64,000 nucleotides of DNA from Canna indica (taxonomy: Eukaryota; Streptophyta; Magnoliopsida; Zingiberales; Cannaceae), in assembly GCA_034359265.1 (NCBI GenBank), contig CP136890.1, forward strand, positions 1,924,501 through 1,988,500. Reading direction: 5' to 3'. Position numbers and translations under genes: made by a program. Numbering within the stretch: the stretch's first letter is position 1; every line of letters begins with the position of its first letter. Shown here piece by piece: positions 1-13,329 of this stretch. Below the pieces are notes generated by a model that worked only from the letters and a program-made list of their open reading frames with translations, searched no databases and was not told the DNA's origin.

Positions 1-3000
1 GAACATTCTTTCCAAAAGTTTGAAGCATTTATCAAGTGTGAAGACCCGAACGAAAAGTTGTATTCTTTCGTTGGAGTTATGAATTATGAAGGTGTACAAT
101 ATCCACTCACTCCCAAACAAATTTTGTTGAGAGATTCTAAACTCAGGAATACTCAGAAAATTTATGGCGTGGTGATTTTCACTGGACATGACACCAAAGT
201 AATGCAAAATGCAATGGATCCGCCTTCAAAGAGAAGCAACATAGAGAGGAGAATGGATAAGATAATTTATGTTCTTTTTACTTTATTAGTTTTTATTTCT
301 TCTATTAGTTCTGTTTTCTTTGGAATCAATACTAGAAATGAAACTGATGCTGGAAAGTATATGTGGTACTTAAGACCAGATAAACCATCCATATACTTTG
401 ATCCTAAAAAGGCATCATTAGCTGCTTTTTTCCACTTTCTGACCGATCTTATGCTATATGGGTGCCTAATTCCCATCTCATTATATATATCCATTGAGAT
501 TGTTAAGGTTTTGCAAAGCCTCTTCATAGACCATGATCAGGAAATGTACTGCAAGGAGAGTGATAAGCCTGCACGTGCTCGGACATCAAATTTGAATGAG
601 GAACTTGGACAGGTCAATACTATACTCTCAGATAAAACTGGTACACTAACATGCAACTCAATGGAGTTTGTGAAATGTTCCATTGCTGGTTTTGATTATG
701 GTAGTAAATCATTTGAGTTGGAGAAAACTCTCACAAAGGGCAGACAATATGAGTTGTCTGAACTTCATAGTCTATCTTTTGCTTCTGAGAGGCAAAATTA
801 TGAATCCAGAAAACCACCCAAAGGCTTCAGCTTTGTAGATGATAGATTAATGAACGGACAGTGGATTCAAGAACCTAATGCAGATCTTATACAATTTTTT
901 TTTCATGCATTAGCAATCTGCCATACAGCTATTCCTGTTGTGAGTCAATCTGGTGAAATTTCATACGAAGCAGAGTCCCCGGATGAAGCCGCTTTTGTCA
1001 CAGCTGCACGGGAGTTTGGTTTTGAATTTTACAGGAGAACTGAGACAAGTATCTCATTACATGAGTTTGATCCTAAAGCTGGTAGAAAGGTTGATAGGTG
1101 CTTATCCACTAACTCGAGATACCATTTGTTATATTTGGTATGCATCCTCTGTTTCTTGTTACTGTAGCCATTTTCTTTCTTCAGGACATATGAACTGCTC
1201 AACACCATAGAATTCAGTAGTGCTCGCAAACGGATGTCAGTAATTGTGAAGACTAATGAGAACCAGTTATTACTTTTTTGCAAGGGCGCTGACAGGTTTC
1301 TTGTTTAACTCTGCACTAATTTAACAATAGTTTTGTAAGAATTAGGTCTTAGTCTCACACTCGTCAAATTTTCTGTTTGGTTTAGTGTCATTTTTGAAAG
1401 GCTTGCCAAGCAAGGACAATTATTTGAACATAATACCAAATGCCATATTAATGAGTATTCGGAGTCTGGTTTACGAACATTGGCGGTTGCATATCGTGTA
1501 CTAAGTGCAGAAGAGTACATTACATGGCATGATGGTTTTTTGAAGGCCAAAAATTCAGTGAATGCTGAGCATGATGCAATTGTGGATGAAGCAGCTGACA
1601 GAATTGAAAGGGAGTTGATCCTTTTAGGAGCTACGGCTGTTGAGGACAAATTGCAGAAGGGGGTAAAGTATTCTTTGCTAATAAAATAATTTCTATATAA
1701 GTTTTATTTCAATTATTCATTCATCTTAATTGCTTTTGGTTATTTGTCGAGTTAGTGCATTACCTTTATTATATGTTTTAGGTTACTAAGAAATTCACAA
1801 TTGTAGTCCTTCACATGTATAATATTCATGGATTAAATTTAATGATCCGGAATAAAACTCATGTGCAGGTAAATAGTATTATCATAATCACATGACCATA
1901 CACAATTAATGTACTTGGTCATCTTGATGTTATCCCAATATGTTATCTTTCTAGATTCCAGCTCAAATTTCATGCGTATTATACTGTATCATTTGGATTT
2001 AATCATTGAACATGCAGCTTCAGTGATGACTTCAGCTGATTCTTGTCTTCTTTGTGTAGGTTCCTGAGTGTATTAACAAGCTTGCACAAGCTGGAATTAA
2101 GATATGGATTTTGACTGGTGATAAATTGGAAACTGCAATAAATATAGGGTGATTTTTAGTCATCTTTTATATTAAGCTAGGAAATAATCTTGCCTCTCTG
2201 GATTTTGTGATTAAACTTGTAGATCCTGCACTCCTGCAGGTTTGCTTGCCAATTATTAAGGAAAGGAATGGAGCTACTTGTTATAACTCTTGACAACCAA
2301 GATATTAATGATATGAAGAAAAATGGTGACAGGGATGCTCTTGAAAAGGTGTGGAGTTAGACTTGGATTTGTTATGGTGCACATTTTCTTATTATTTATT
2401 ACAACTTTAATACTTGTTAGACTTTACATGAAAGTATTCGCAACCAAATACATGAAGCACAGTCCCAAGTTTCTAAGATGAAAGGAAGTAATGTTCTGTT
2501 CGCTCTTATAATTGATGGCGATTCTCTGGCTTTTGCGCTCTCATCAAGTCTGGAGCACTCATTTCTAGATCTATCTGTTGATTGTGCATCTGTCATTTGT
2601 TGCCGGACTTCACCTAAGCAGAAGGCACTGGTGCGTACTTTGTTACTAATAAATATTTGAATAATCACCTATATTGTGCAAGGAAACAATCTATAGAAAC
2701 CTAAAAAATGCAGGTCACTAGACTGGTAAAAAGAAGAACAAGGAAAACCACACTAGCAATTGGTGATGGAGCCAATGATGTTGGCATGCTTCAGGAAGCA
2801 GACATTGGCGTTGGTATTAGCGGAGTTGAGGGCATGCAGGTTGACATATTGTTTATGTATTCATGTGTTTTCTCATTAGTTTTGAATATTTTCATCTTTC
2901 TTAGCAGATTATATGTTCACATTATTCATTTAGTAGCTAACTGGTTATAACCTTTCTAAAGCATGGAAGATTAGAGACTAATGATTAAAAAACAAATCTT

Positions 3001-5489
3001 AAGACTCAAATTATGTGGTATTTTAGAATATTAGTAAAAATCAACTTGCTTATGATTACATAGGGTTACAAGAGTCATGCTTGACAGCTTGAACTCTAGG
3101 ATAAACCAATTAAGCTTCGGGCACTATTTCAATATTGTGATAATTCTGTGGGCATATGAACTACGTTTGAGTTCATAGATAACTAACTACTCACATGCCT
3201 AGTTTACAAATGAGCTTACTCATGAGTGCTTAAACAAGTTTTTTCTTGAACATATTTAGGAGTCAAATCATGATTGTAAATGTACATTCCTTTTATCATT
3301 TTCAAAATTTGCTCATTTAAAACTGAATTAGAGTTAGACTCATATGTTGTTCGTTAAGTTTGATTAAGAAGCTCAGCTAATTTTAATAAGCCCAACATCA
3401 TGCTGCAACCTGCAAACAAATTTACTCACTTGCAACCCTAGGACAAAGGGATTGGAACTTAAATTCCTCTTTAAGTGGTAATTAGCTTGAGTGCATTATG
3501 CAATGAATTAATGATCTTATTTTGACGGAACTGCATCTTTGTACTATTCATGTTCTGTTCTTTTAAAAGCATGCCATATGGTTGTGTCGTCCACATGGTG
3601 CATGGTTATTCATTTATGCAATTCGATTGCTGATGCATATCTTTGGAAGATGTGTCACAAACTTTATTCTTTAGCACAAGGTTAATGGCTTATATATGCC
3701 ACAATTACTTGGTTTCCAGGCTGTAATGTCTAGTGACTTTGCAATAGCTCAGTTTCGGTTTTTGGAGCGCTTGTTGCTTGTTCATGGGCATTGGTGTTAC
3801 AGGCGGATTTCAGCCATGGTAAAGCATCTGTTTCCCTTTTTTGTTTTTAGAAAAGTATTTCACACATAAATGATGTAAGATTCTTTTATAGCTCAGATCT
3901 AATTCAAAAAACAACTTTTATGGAACCTGAATCTTTATTGAATAATGCATAAATTACAACTTCAACTCTATATCCCTATTGTTGCAGTTAGTGATATGGA
4001 GTCTTCCACCTAAGGTGCAAATCTGCCTTGGAATCTATTAGCATAACTTGAATGTTGTATGTTTTCTTGGAGTGTCTTTCGTCTCCTTTGTATTGCCCGC
4101 CTCAAGTATCAATGAAAATTTTCAACAATCTTGTAATGTCCCATAACAAGAATGCCAATCACATTATTTAATATTTGTGGGTGTATCTAGATAGAAAAAC
4201 TTGTTTGACTAGCTATGAAAAAACAAAATGTTCAACTTCATATTTTTGTTTAGTTCCAGTTCCATCTGTTCCTAGTCTAGATGCTTAGTTGCTTACTAAG
4301 ACTTATGGACGTTGAAGTTGTATTGGTATGCCACTCTTATTTACTTGTTTATATATTTGATGTAAATTACACTACCACCTTCCTCTACTTCACTCTTATT
4401 ACATTACCACCCCTATAGTTTTCAAAACTACACAATCACCCTCTCAACTTTGAGTCCACAATCCTCTTGTCCCAGTTGTTATTTAAATCTAAATTGATAT
4501 TAAATGTCACCATGTCATCATAAGTTGATGACTTAGATTATTATTTTTTTCTTAAAACCAATATGTTTATTGTTTAGTTGTTAAAAATTAATAAAAATTA
4601 TGTTTAAATAAAAAACACTTTAGTTAATACCATATATTAATATTTACAAATAAAAAAGAATTGGTTAAAAATATTTTTAATCCATGTTATGAACTAATGA
4701 TGATGTGGCAACATCCAATGCTAAAATTTTCAAGTTCAAATGCCAATTAAGATAGGGGTTGTAGACTCAAAGTTGAGGGGTGATAGTGTAATTTTGAAAA
4801 CTAGAGGGGATGGTAGTGTAATATGAGTAATTGTAGAAGGGGTAATTTTTCCTATATTTAAATATTTGTTATATGTTTACATCTTAACACTATGCCAAGA
4901 TGCTTAAATTTCGAGTACATGCATGCATTAGTTTGTCTGGTTCTTTTCTTTCTTATCCAAGATTTGTTTATGAAGGAATTGAGTATTACTTGTATATCAC
5001 AATAGCATAATTCATATTCCGTTGAATAATGGTATCTAATTCTATATATTTAGATGACTTTCAATCATGTTAGTATGTTACTGATGCATCTTTGATTAAT
5101 TTGATATCTTATTTCCTTATGCTTTTATTTAAAGCTTTGGGATGAAATTTCTTATAAATCATCATCGATGATAAATGATCTAAAATTATGGTGCTTCTAC
5201 TTTGATTTTTTTCCCCTAGATATTGATTCGTGTTTGAACCCATACTTTTTTTTTCTTTGAACAGATATGCTACTTTTTCTACAAGAATATCACGTTTGGA
5301 TTTACTCTCTTCTGGTTTGAGACCCATGCTTATTTCTCTGGTCAACCCGCTTACAACGATTGGTACATAGCATTTTACAGTGTTGGCTTCACATCTCTCC
5401 CTGTAATTGCTCTTGGTGTTTTTGATAAAGACATTTCCTCTCGTCTTTGTCTGAAGGTATAAAATCTTGTTTTTGAATGCCCATCAGTC

Positions 5490-5555
<66 letters not shown>

Positions 5556-6598
5556 TTTCATGAGATGTTGGGCTGTCAATACTTTTCATCATTTAGATCG
5601 TCTCCCATGTTATTACTTGTATAATTTTTAAATTAAATATTAAAATATAATTATTATATTTAAATTTTTAAATTATATATTATATAAATTTGAATATAAA
5701 TATTTAATATTTAATATAAATAAAATATTAATTTTAATTTTAATTCGAAATATTATTGAAAATAGAAAATTCAAAATATAAATATAAAAATATAAGAGAT
5801 ATAAATTATCAAAACAAAATCAAAATACAAAATATATATATATATATATTAACAAAATATATTTATAAAAATAGAAAATAAATAAAATAAAAATTGAAAG
5901 ATGAAAGAAATTAAAGTCAAAAGCACCTGCAAACTACCTGAGATGTTTTGATCATAGGAGATTAGGGGAACCCTCCATCATTATCCTTTATACATTATAG
6001 TAGATTTCATAGAAACCATGGGCTACTGGTCATTGCAGAAATTGCTGTTTCACATTGCTATAATCTATTCATATCTGTTCTACAGTTCCCCAAGTTGCAT
6101 CAGGATGGTATTCAGAACATCTTTTTCAGCTGGCCCCGCATTCTAGGCTGGATGATAAATGGAGTTTGCAGTTCCCTGATAATATATTATTTCACAACCA
6201 GAATCATCTTTGAACAAGCATTTCGGCAGGACGGTCACGTGGCAGGCTATGACATTCTTGGAGTAACAATGTACACTTGTGTTGTGTGGACAGTCAACTG
6301 TCAGTTAGCAATCTACCTCAGCTACTTCACATGGATCCAGCACTTTGTCATCTGGGGCAGCATCATATTTTGGTACATATTTCTGGTGATTTATGGTTTT
6401 TTCCCACCAAATATATCAACAACTGCATACCGGGTTTTCCTGGAAGCCTGCGCCGCCAGTCCTCTTTACTGGTTAGCCACTCTGCTTGTTGTCATTTCAG
6501 CTCTTGTGCCTTATTTTTCTTACTCAAATTTCCAAAAGACATTATTCCCCAAGTACCACAACTTAATTCAGAGACTGCAAGTGAAGAGAGAGCGGTGA
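1..6598 (+). CDS. P4-type phospholipid-transporting ATPase (ALA8-12-like), 5' partial
   Basis: Lipid flippase of the P4-ATPase family, which moves phospholipids to the cytosolic leaflet of plasma or endomembranes using ATP. The frame is open from base 1, so the N-terminal part (first membrane pair and most of the actuator domain) lies outside the window. Ten exons fit GT-AG and phase: 1-1097, 1185-1295, 1386-1662, 2060-2148, 2240-2348, 2421-2630, 2714-2839, 3720-3818, 5265-5456, 6086-6598, giving 940 residues. Visible motifs: the P4-specific PISL in the membrane segment before the P domain (about base 470), DKTGTLT at 631, KGAD in exon 2, TGDKLETA in exon 4, [10 protein letters not shown] in exon 7, and a multi-helix membrane C terminus in exons 9-10. 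The C-terminal sequence resembles the ALA8-12 clade but ends about 40 residues earlier, at LQVKRER. Family assignment is firm; the exact paralogue is not. Confidence 0.93.
4359..4852. mobile_element. MITE with ~105-bp terminal inverted repeats in flippase intron 8
   Basis: The left arm (4359-4465) and the right arm read on the other strand (4852 down to about 4750) align over roughly 105 bp at about three-quarters identity, sharing blocks such as CAACTTTGAGT and AGTTTTCAAAA. The centre is AT-rich with no coding sequence. TATATTT on both sides (4352-4358 and 4853-4859) may be a target-site duplication, but the flanks are AT-rich. Long imperfect arms suggest a Mutator-like or foldback MITE; the superfamily is not proven. 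Confidence 0.72.
5492..5551. repeat. (TA)n microsatellite, about 60 bp
   Basis: Uninterrupted TA dinucleotide repeat in intron 9 of the flippase gene (5457-6085). The rest of that intron is extremely AT-rich with further short TA runs. Confidence 0.95.
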
Positions 6599-9292
6599 TA
6601 CCTGTTGTATGTTTGTATGTCCAATCACTAATATTTTCAGGAATCTTCTCATTAATTTGGTATATCTATAATTTTGACCCAAATCTCTCATCCAAATGGA
6701 TTCTCGTAATCAAAATGCTTTTTAGGTGCCCTTGAATACAATCCTCAATAGTCAATACTGTATTTACTAATTACTATGGACATATGCGCTTGATTGCTGT
6801 ATCTACCAGGAAGGGCAGACTTGTAATTAACACATGATGCTTAATTTTTTTATAATAAAATAATTTCTAGTGATGACGAGTTTGATGCAAAGGCCTTTTT
6901 GGCTACCGTTTCATCAATCTATTGCAACTATGTCAATACTATAGTGTTATTATCCTTTAATGTTATACCAGTTATAGGTGCTATATTTATGCGTGCTTTA
7001 GTTACGCCACATGTAGGTGTAGAATCATTCTCCATTTGTTGCAAGATGCACTCATCATCTCAAGATTTGCTTATCGATTGACCAAGTGCAAACACAAATC
7101 TTATTCACCAATTTTAATTGGATATATCCTGGTTAGAAAAAGGAGAAGGTACCGAAGCCAAACAAGTTAATAATGGCGACCAATTAGGATCTAAATACCT
7201 CTTGCCACAATACATCTGACTTTTTGTAGATGCCGGCCCGTCTTCTCCGCCCTTGTACAGCCGCCGCCTTCGAAGATCTACCTCTCGTCGTGCATGCCTA
7301 ATTAAAGCATAAACGCCGAGGTAGTACATTCTTAACCACCAAATTGTGTGGACAATTTCATTATCAATTTATATATTACTCCAAAATATCTACATTTTGT
7401 TGCCAGTGAATGTACAAGTGCAAGCAGAGCGTCGACGTCACTGACGCCCATTGCCCAAATTGTCAACTCTCATAACCTTTTTTTTTAATTTTTTTTAATT
7501 TTTAATTTTCATTATTTTTATTTATTTTTAACTCTCATAACCTCTTTCCTTTTCCTTTATCCGCGAATAGTCTCCATAATAAATTATAGGAAACAAGTCA
7601 ACATAACTATAAATAATAAATGAATATGACCAAAATTGTCAACTCTCATCACCTATAGCTGCTAATTAAACTCTCCTTTATATAATTGATGTTAATTCCC
7701 CACTTTGCAAAAACAACCAAATGAAATTCACTCGAATTTATTATTCTCGATGCACGTCATTAATTAATTAATTAGTTCAAATATCTTGATGTCCAATAGC
7801 TTTGTGTCTACATTTCTTTCAGAAAAGCTTGTTTATCCATGTATTATATCAATTAAATCTCATCGATACATATCCAACTAATTTAAATAAATAATTATGT
7901 GAAAATTGTGAACCAAATGATCAGATCGAGATCGATATTTGAAAGGGGGGGTCTAGACTACATGTATAGTGTATGATCCATACATTTGTGGAGGATATTA
8001 TTAATAGGAGTATATATGCATAATATTGCATCTTGAGTCTTCCTTCCTTGTGGTCCTAGATGGGGCCCTCTAATGTGGATGTGGTGCCAACCAAACCATG
8101 CATGTTCCTTGAGTTATTATATCGGGCTCCTTGAATTGGTTAATATGACATGCAGTGGAGCCTCCACCAGTCCAGGTAGATCAATATTTTTCCACACTCA
8201 GATTAATAGTCTGCCATGTTCTGCTACATATGAATCATGTTATATATCGCCATGATTGCCACGTTGTGGGACGAACAAATCATTCAAGATATTGATTTTT
8301 TATTTATCGGGAAAGTATATATATCATATCGTTTCATGCATAATAATATGTACAACGTAACGGTTTCAGTGCGCAAATAACGTATATACACAGTCAACGT
8401 ATAATGGATTGGATGGGAAGCCAAATGATCCGCATAAAATAATCCAAAGGGGTCATCCAATTTAGATTTCAGAGACAGCTTTCTGACTTCGCCAAGGGAC
8501 GCGCGTCGTTACGTCACCTGATTGCAGGCAACTTGTCTGGTACCGCATCTCATTTATAGTGCGCAATCCCTCTCTATATCCAATCCACCGATCTGCATAC
8601 GCCCATCACTAGATATGCCTCCAAAGTTTGGACCGGCCAATTTGACCAAATCCGCTCGGTTCAACCGAGCCGGAAATAGATATCAGACCGATTCACCTTG
8701 GAGCAGGTATTCAAACATTGCCCATATCATATCGAAGTGGATAAGTATACACCAGTTTAGACTCGACTTTCTATAACCTATAAAAAGAATAGTTATTGGA
8801 TATAAGTGAATCTAATCCCCCTATTTGGTGGCGTAGAGAATGTTGTCTACTGGATCAAGTGCAAAAAGAATAGAGAATTAAATTGATGGGTAAACGAGTC
8901 GGCTTTAGATAATGGATTAAGGGTGGGTCCTCTTTCGAGAGCCGTAATAACTTTTGGGCTGTTCACTTCGGCCGGAGTCAACGGGCGGGTCGTCGCAATT
9001 TGCGGGCCATCTCCCCCATTGGACCGGCAAATTGGCGCACCGAGACGGCGAGACACCCCAATTCGGCTTCTTATTTACGTTAAAATTAAAGCTACCCCAT
9101 TAAGTGTACCCACATTTATATTTTGGCAAAATAATCAAAATTAAAAAAAAATAAGTACTAAAAACTAAAATGACTTTGAAAATTCCACATATATCTACCA
9201 TGTGGCATCATTGTATCTTATTTTGTATATAGATAAGATATTAATTATTAATCTTGAATCATAATTAAACTCAAATATAGCATGACAATATG
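6599..9292. other. Intergenic: flippase 3' UTR and AT-rich DNA
   Basis: No convincing gene. It starts with the presumed 3' UTR of the flippase gene. Short open frames here have no family features. A 17-base near-perfect hairpin, GCTCGGTT-C-AACCGAGC, sits at 8654-8670, and a GC-richer patch at about 8930-9060 shows nothing recognisable. Confidence 0.5.
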
Positions 9293-9300
9293 ACATATAT

Positions 9301-9776
9301 TAGGGATGAGTAGATTTGGGTACCATATATTTTTCATGATACTCAGACCTATCATATATAGGACTAATTCCTATGGACATGGACTTGGATCTTATCTTGT
9401 CGGGACCTAAAATCAAATTATACTCGAAACCTGTGATGTAGTATAAGTTCTAGATATTATGTTGGAACATATTTATTTATAGGTTTTAGAGGTACAAGTT
9501 CTGAGGATCATGTCAAAACTCGTTAATTTACATGTTCGGGTACCCTATTGGAATATGTTCATGGGTACAAGTTTTGAGTACCGATTTTGAATATCGTTTT
9601 TTATTTCGATTTTGGGTACCCAATGTATTAGACTAGAAATCAAAATCGATTTTAACCGGTTTCTTAGTTTGTATCTCGGACCTCCACCCAAATTTAATTC
9701 GGGTCTTCCCGAAACCTACTTGATCAGGTGGGTTTCAATCAGTTCCGAGTCTACCCGATATTTATGCACACCCCTA
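9301..9776. mobile_element. Non-autonomous hAT-type element (476 bp), TSD ACATATAT
   Basis: The ends read TAGGGATGAG on the left and, on the opposite strand, TAGGGGTGTG on the right (8 of 10 match). It is flanked by the 8-bp direct repeat ACATATAT (9293-9300 and 9777-9784). An 8-bp duplication with TAGGG termini is the hAT signature. No transposase is present; the inside holds repeated GGGTACC-like words. Confidence 0.8.
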
Positions 9777-10261
9777 ACATATATAATATACATTCCATAT
9801 TTTAAAATATTTTCATAGGAAGGAGGGAATTAAATTATTGACAATTAAGATGTTTCATTTTAGTCAATAATAGAATTCAGTATAAATTAATTATCATATA
9901 TTCCTTAACTAAAATGGAAATTAATGATTTATATCTCTACTTTTTTGTTGTTGCATATTCTTATTAATTAATTAGAAGGATTTAAGCATCATTACTTGAA
10001 TTAAAATTCCCAAACCTATGTGCCAAATTAATTCCAGGAAAATAAATACAATGTACTTAGGTCTCATTTGATTAACACTATTTTATATAAAAAATTGTAC
10101 ATTCACATGAAGTAGGAAAAAATGCTCATGTTTGATTGACATACTTTCTACATTTTGTAAGAAATACAACTTCATGAGTAAGTGCAACTTTTTGCAAAAT
10201 GCAGGAAGTAACTTACCTGGGTCCCCTTAGGTAAGTTGCACTTCCTCCTGTGCGTATTATA

Positions 10262-10289
10262 TTTCAGATGTTCCGCGAGACATCTGAAA
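10262..10289. promoter_or_regulatory. Perfect 10-bp inverted repeat upstream of the carbonic anhydrase TATA box
   Basis: TTTCAGATGT at 10262-10271 is exactly inverted as ACATCTGAAA at 10280-10289, with the 8-base centre TCCGCGAG. It lies about 20 bp upstream of a TATA-like motif. It could bind a dimeric transcription factor, but no binding family is recognised. Confidence 0.45.
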
Positions 10290-10309
10290 CGCGCTCGCAT
10301 GGGACGGCT

Positions 10310-10318
10310 TTTATAAAA
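10310..10318 (+). promoter_or_regulatory. Probable TATA box of the carbonic anhydrase gene
   Basis: TTTATAAAA about 125 bp upstream of a likely leader-intron donor at 10436. Spacing fits a transcription start near 10345. Inferred from motif and position only. Confidence 0.45.
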
Positions 10319-10435
10319 TGCGACGGGGGACACTTCCTCTCCTTTATCATCGCCACCAGCTGCGACGGGATCTCCCAGACTTTTGGTCGGCGCAGGCAGC
10401 AGGAGTACCCACCACAGCCCACAGGAACGAAGAAG

Positions 10436-10739
10436 GTTCGTAGGATCTCTTTCCTGCCCCCACCCTTTCCTTCTCTTTTCTCTTTACACCATCTCCTGTT
10501 AATTCTCCACTTCTGACATCGGAATTCCGGCCGTTTAATCATCAAGTCAAATCTCCCCGTTGGCTCCCAGTTTCTGATACTTGATTCCGACACCTACCTC
10601 GGCTTCCGATGTTAGATTTTGCCTCCTTCGTTTTTCTCCCTCTCCCATCACTTGATCGGATACAATTAACTTTCTTGTGCAAACTGTACGTCGATCTTCG
10701 TGCGATTAATGCCTCAAAAAGCTCTCTTTGAATGTGCAG
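10436..10739 (+). other. Putative 5' UTR intron of the carbonic anhydrase gene
   Basis: Donor AAG|GTTCGT at 10436 and acceptor TGTGCAG ending at 10739, three bases before the ATG at 10743. The segment is pyrimidine-rich. Leader introns ending just upstream of the start codon are common in plant genes. An alternative is that this acceptor joins an upstream coding exon with a transit peptide, but no such exon was seen. Confidence 0.5.
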
Positions 10740-10742
10740 CAA

Positions 10743-12850
10743 ATGGATCCGGTGGAGGGGTTGACTTCAGGCTTCGACCACTTCAAGAAGGAGGTCTACG
10801 AGTGAGTGTTTGATTCAGCCTTTCATGCATGGAAAAAGAAGAAAAAAACATTATAGTTTTGAATACTGTTTTATTAATTTGGTTTGACAGGAAGAACCCA
10901 GATTTGTTCTCTCAACTGGCGGAAGGTCAAAGCCCCAAGGTGATGATCATCCTCCAGTTTCTTCTTTCTCTTTAATTACTGCAATTAAAGTCCACAAAGA
11001 TGAGAGATTAAGTTGCTCTCGATCGGAGTCAATCAGTCATAATAGTTAATTAACAAGAGCTTGCACGTGAATTATATGGATCAATAAGAGAAGGCAGCAA
11101 GCAGCAGAAACATGTTTTCTTAATTAATAGACAAATTAATTAAGAATAGCGCGTCGTCTTCTTTTCTAGCTCTAATTCTGCCGACCAATCATTAATATGA
11201 TCTGATATCTCAATTTGGTGTTGCAGTTCTTGGTGTTCGCATGTGCTGACTCGCGGGTGTGCCCGTCGGTGGTGCTCAACTTCCGGCCTGGGGAGGCCTT
11301 CATCGTTCGCAACATCGCCAACATGGTTCCACCTTATGATCAGGTATTCATCAATTTGGATAATATATACACTCCTATACATTTAGATTAACTATTCAGA
11401 TAATTAGAATCCATCCATTTCTATTATTAGGCGCGCGTGCATAGTTAATTAATTGGGCGGTAGGGTTTGGTCCCCATCATTATCGTTGATCGATCATTGC
11501 GAGTGACTTGTATGTGTTTATTTGTGGTGTTCCTGCAGACAAAGTACGCCGGGGTCGGGGCTGCCATTGAATATGCTGTCATCCATCTCAAGGTGATCCA
11601 CTTTTGCCCTCCCTCCTCCTCTTTTGCTTTAATTATTGTTGTTGCTTTGTTTGGGAGATGGAAATTAGGGAGGAAAAAGTCGCATGTCTGCATCATGCTT
11701 TAATTCCTCTTATATGAGAAAACAATTGGAAAGGCGTGTTCTGGAAGGTGGAGTTGGTTTCCCAGATAAGAAAATAATGCGCCAATACTTCTGCCATATT
11801 TGACTCGATTAATTTCAGCAGTTCATTGACATTAATAAAACAAAAATGGAACAAGTCATCATCGATCAGTGTTTCCTGAAGAATGCATGCACAGTGGATT
11901 TTGATGTTCTTAATTTATGATTATATCTAAAATAGAGTATTTTGCATGCAGATTGAGAACATTGTGGTGATCGGCCACAGCCGATGTGGTGGAATCAAGG
12001 GGCTGATGTCCATGAATGATGATGGCACTACCAGCAGGTGAGAAATATATTTATGTGCAGAGTTAATTGGTGAGGAATTAGCTAGGGTTCACAAAAGTTT
12101 CTGCTTAATTTCTAGGAGAGGGAGTAAATTAGATGCATCAATTCTGCTGTTCATGCATTAAAATTGGATTTCGTTCTCTCTCCTCCCCAAAAGGTTGGGA
12201 ATTGGGTTCATTTCATGCTTTGCCTCGGAAACAAGTAATTGAGACATGAGCAGGACCACCAGCCAAACCAATCTTTTCTTCACACGTAGAAAGAAGCAAA
12301 GGAATTAATTAAAAGGATTCGGCTTTTCTACACACTTGGCAATTACTGTAACTCTACATGCATGCTGAACCTATATATAGATAAGAACATTGGAAAAAAT
12401 CCATTTTGAACATTGCTAAATGGTCATCTTTATAATTTGTTTGAATCAGTGATTTTATAGAGGAGTGGGTCAAAATTTGTTTACCAGCAAGAGAGAAGGT
12501 GAAGACCGAATGCGAGTCATTGCCTTTTTCTGATCTATGCACCCAATGCGAAAAGGTATTAATGAATTCTCTTAACTAATCCTTTAATTTCTTCCTTTGA
12601 ATCAATGCAATTTTCTTTTCCTGTTCCATTTCTTTTGAAAAATGGTTGAAATGTGTGTGTGGGTAGGTGTTTGATAAATTTAAAATTAAGAAGCTTTTTT
12701 GATGTGTTGAACGTGTTACAGGAGGCTGTGAACGTGTCTCTTGAGAACCTGAAGACTTATCCCTTCGTGAAGGATGCAATGGAGAAGAACACCCTGAGAC
12801 TAATTGGAGCACACTATGACTTCGTTGGTGGAAACTTTGAGACATGGTAG
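10743..12850 (+). CDS. Beta-type carbonic anhydrase, short form
   Basis: Zinc enzyme interconverting CO2 and bicarbonate. Seven exons fit GT-AG and phase: 10743-10801, 10891-10939, 11227-11343, 11539-11592, 11952-12037, 12450-12555, 12722-12850, giving 199 residues. The zinc ligands are Cys42 and His102/Cys105 (GHSRCGG); the Asp44/Arg46 pair sits in the ACADSR motif. The RNIANMVPP and CEKEAVNVSL blocks are typical of plant beta-CAs. It starts close to the catalytic core, so no chloroplast transit peptide is visible and a cytosolic product is likely. The protein ends at FETW, before the usual plant C-terminal extension. Just after that Trp codon come two extra bases (TA), then bases that would read Glu-Leu-Asp, as in family members ending WELDF; see findings. 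Confidence 0.93.
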
Positions 12851-13329
12851 AATTGGACGATGTATTGTGCAGTGGCAATTCATGGAATAAGCTTAATTTG
12901 TGCTCTTTTTATTTATTTATGTTGCTGTTTTATCATTCGGAGGGTTTTCCCCTTAATAAGACGAAGACACCAAGCATGATCTTGTTCTTGTATCTAATTA
13001 TGGCAATGAAGGAATGAATCTTCAAATTGATGATGGATTAGTTCAGTCTTAATTTCTCATGCAGTATGTTCAGGAAGGTGATCTCAAAAATGGGATGCAG
13101 GATGCTTCCATCGGATAATATTATTCAGCATATTCCCCATCATTTCCTGGGGATGTTGTCAAAATATTTACAGAGAAAAGAGATACTATGGATAACATTT
13201 TTAACTCTCCAATCAAGGAATTTACTACCACTAGAGAAGTCAAGTCTATCACTTTGCTTGCGTTTGACTCAATAATGAGTTTCCTGAAATTCTATCTTTC
13301 CCTGATAATCTGGAGACCTTTTAAAATAG
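12851..13329. other. Carbonic anhydrase 3' UTR and spacer
   Basis: Presumed 3' UTR followed by unremarkable sequence. The short open frames at 13066-13400 show no domain. Confidence 0.4.

Noticed and set aside
10204..10245. Imperfect inverted repeat GGAAGTAACTTACCT / AGGTAAGTTGCACTTCC
   Set aside because: Two-base gaps in the arms and no target duplication; could be a MITE end but boundaries could not be supported.
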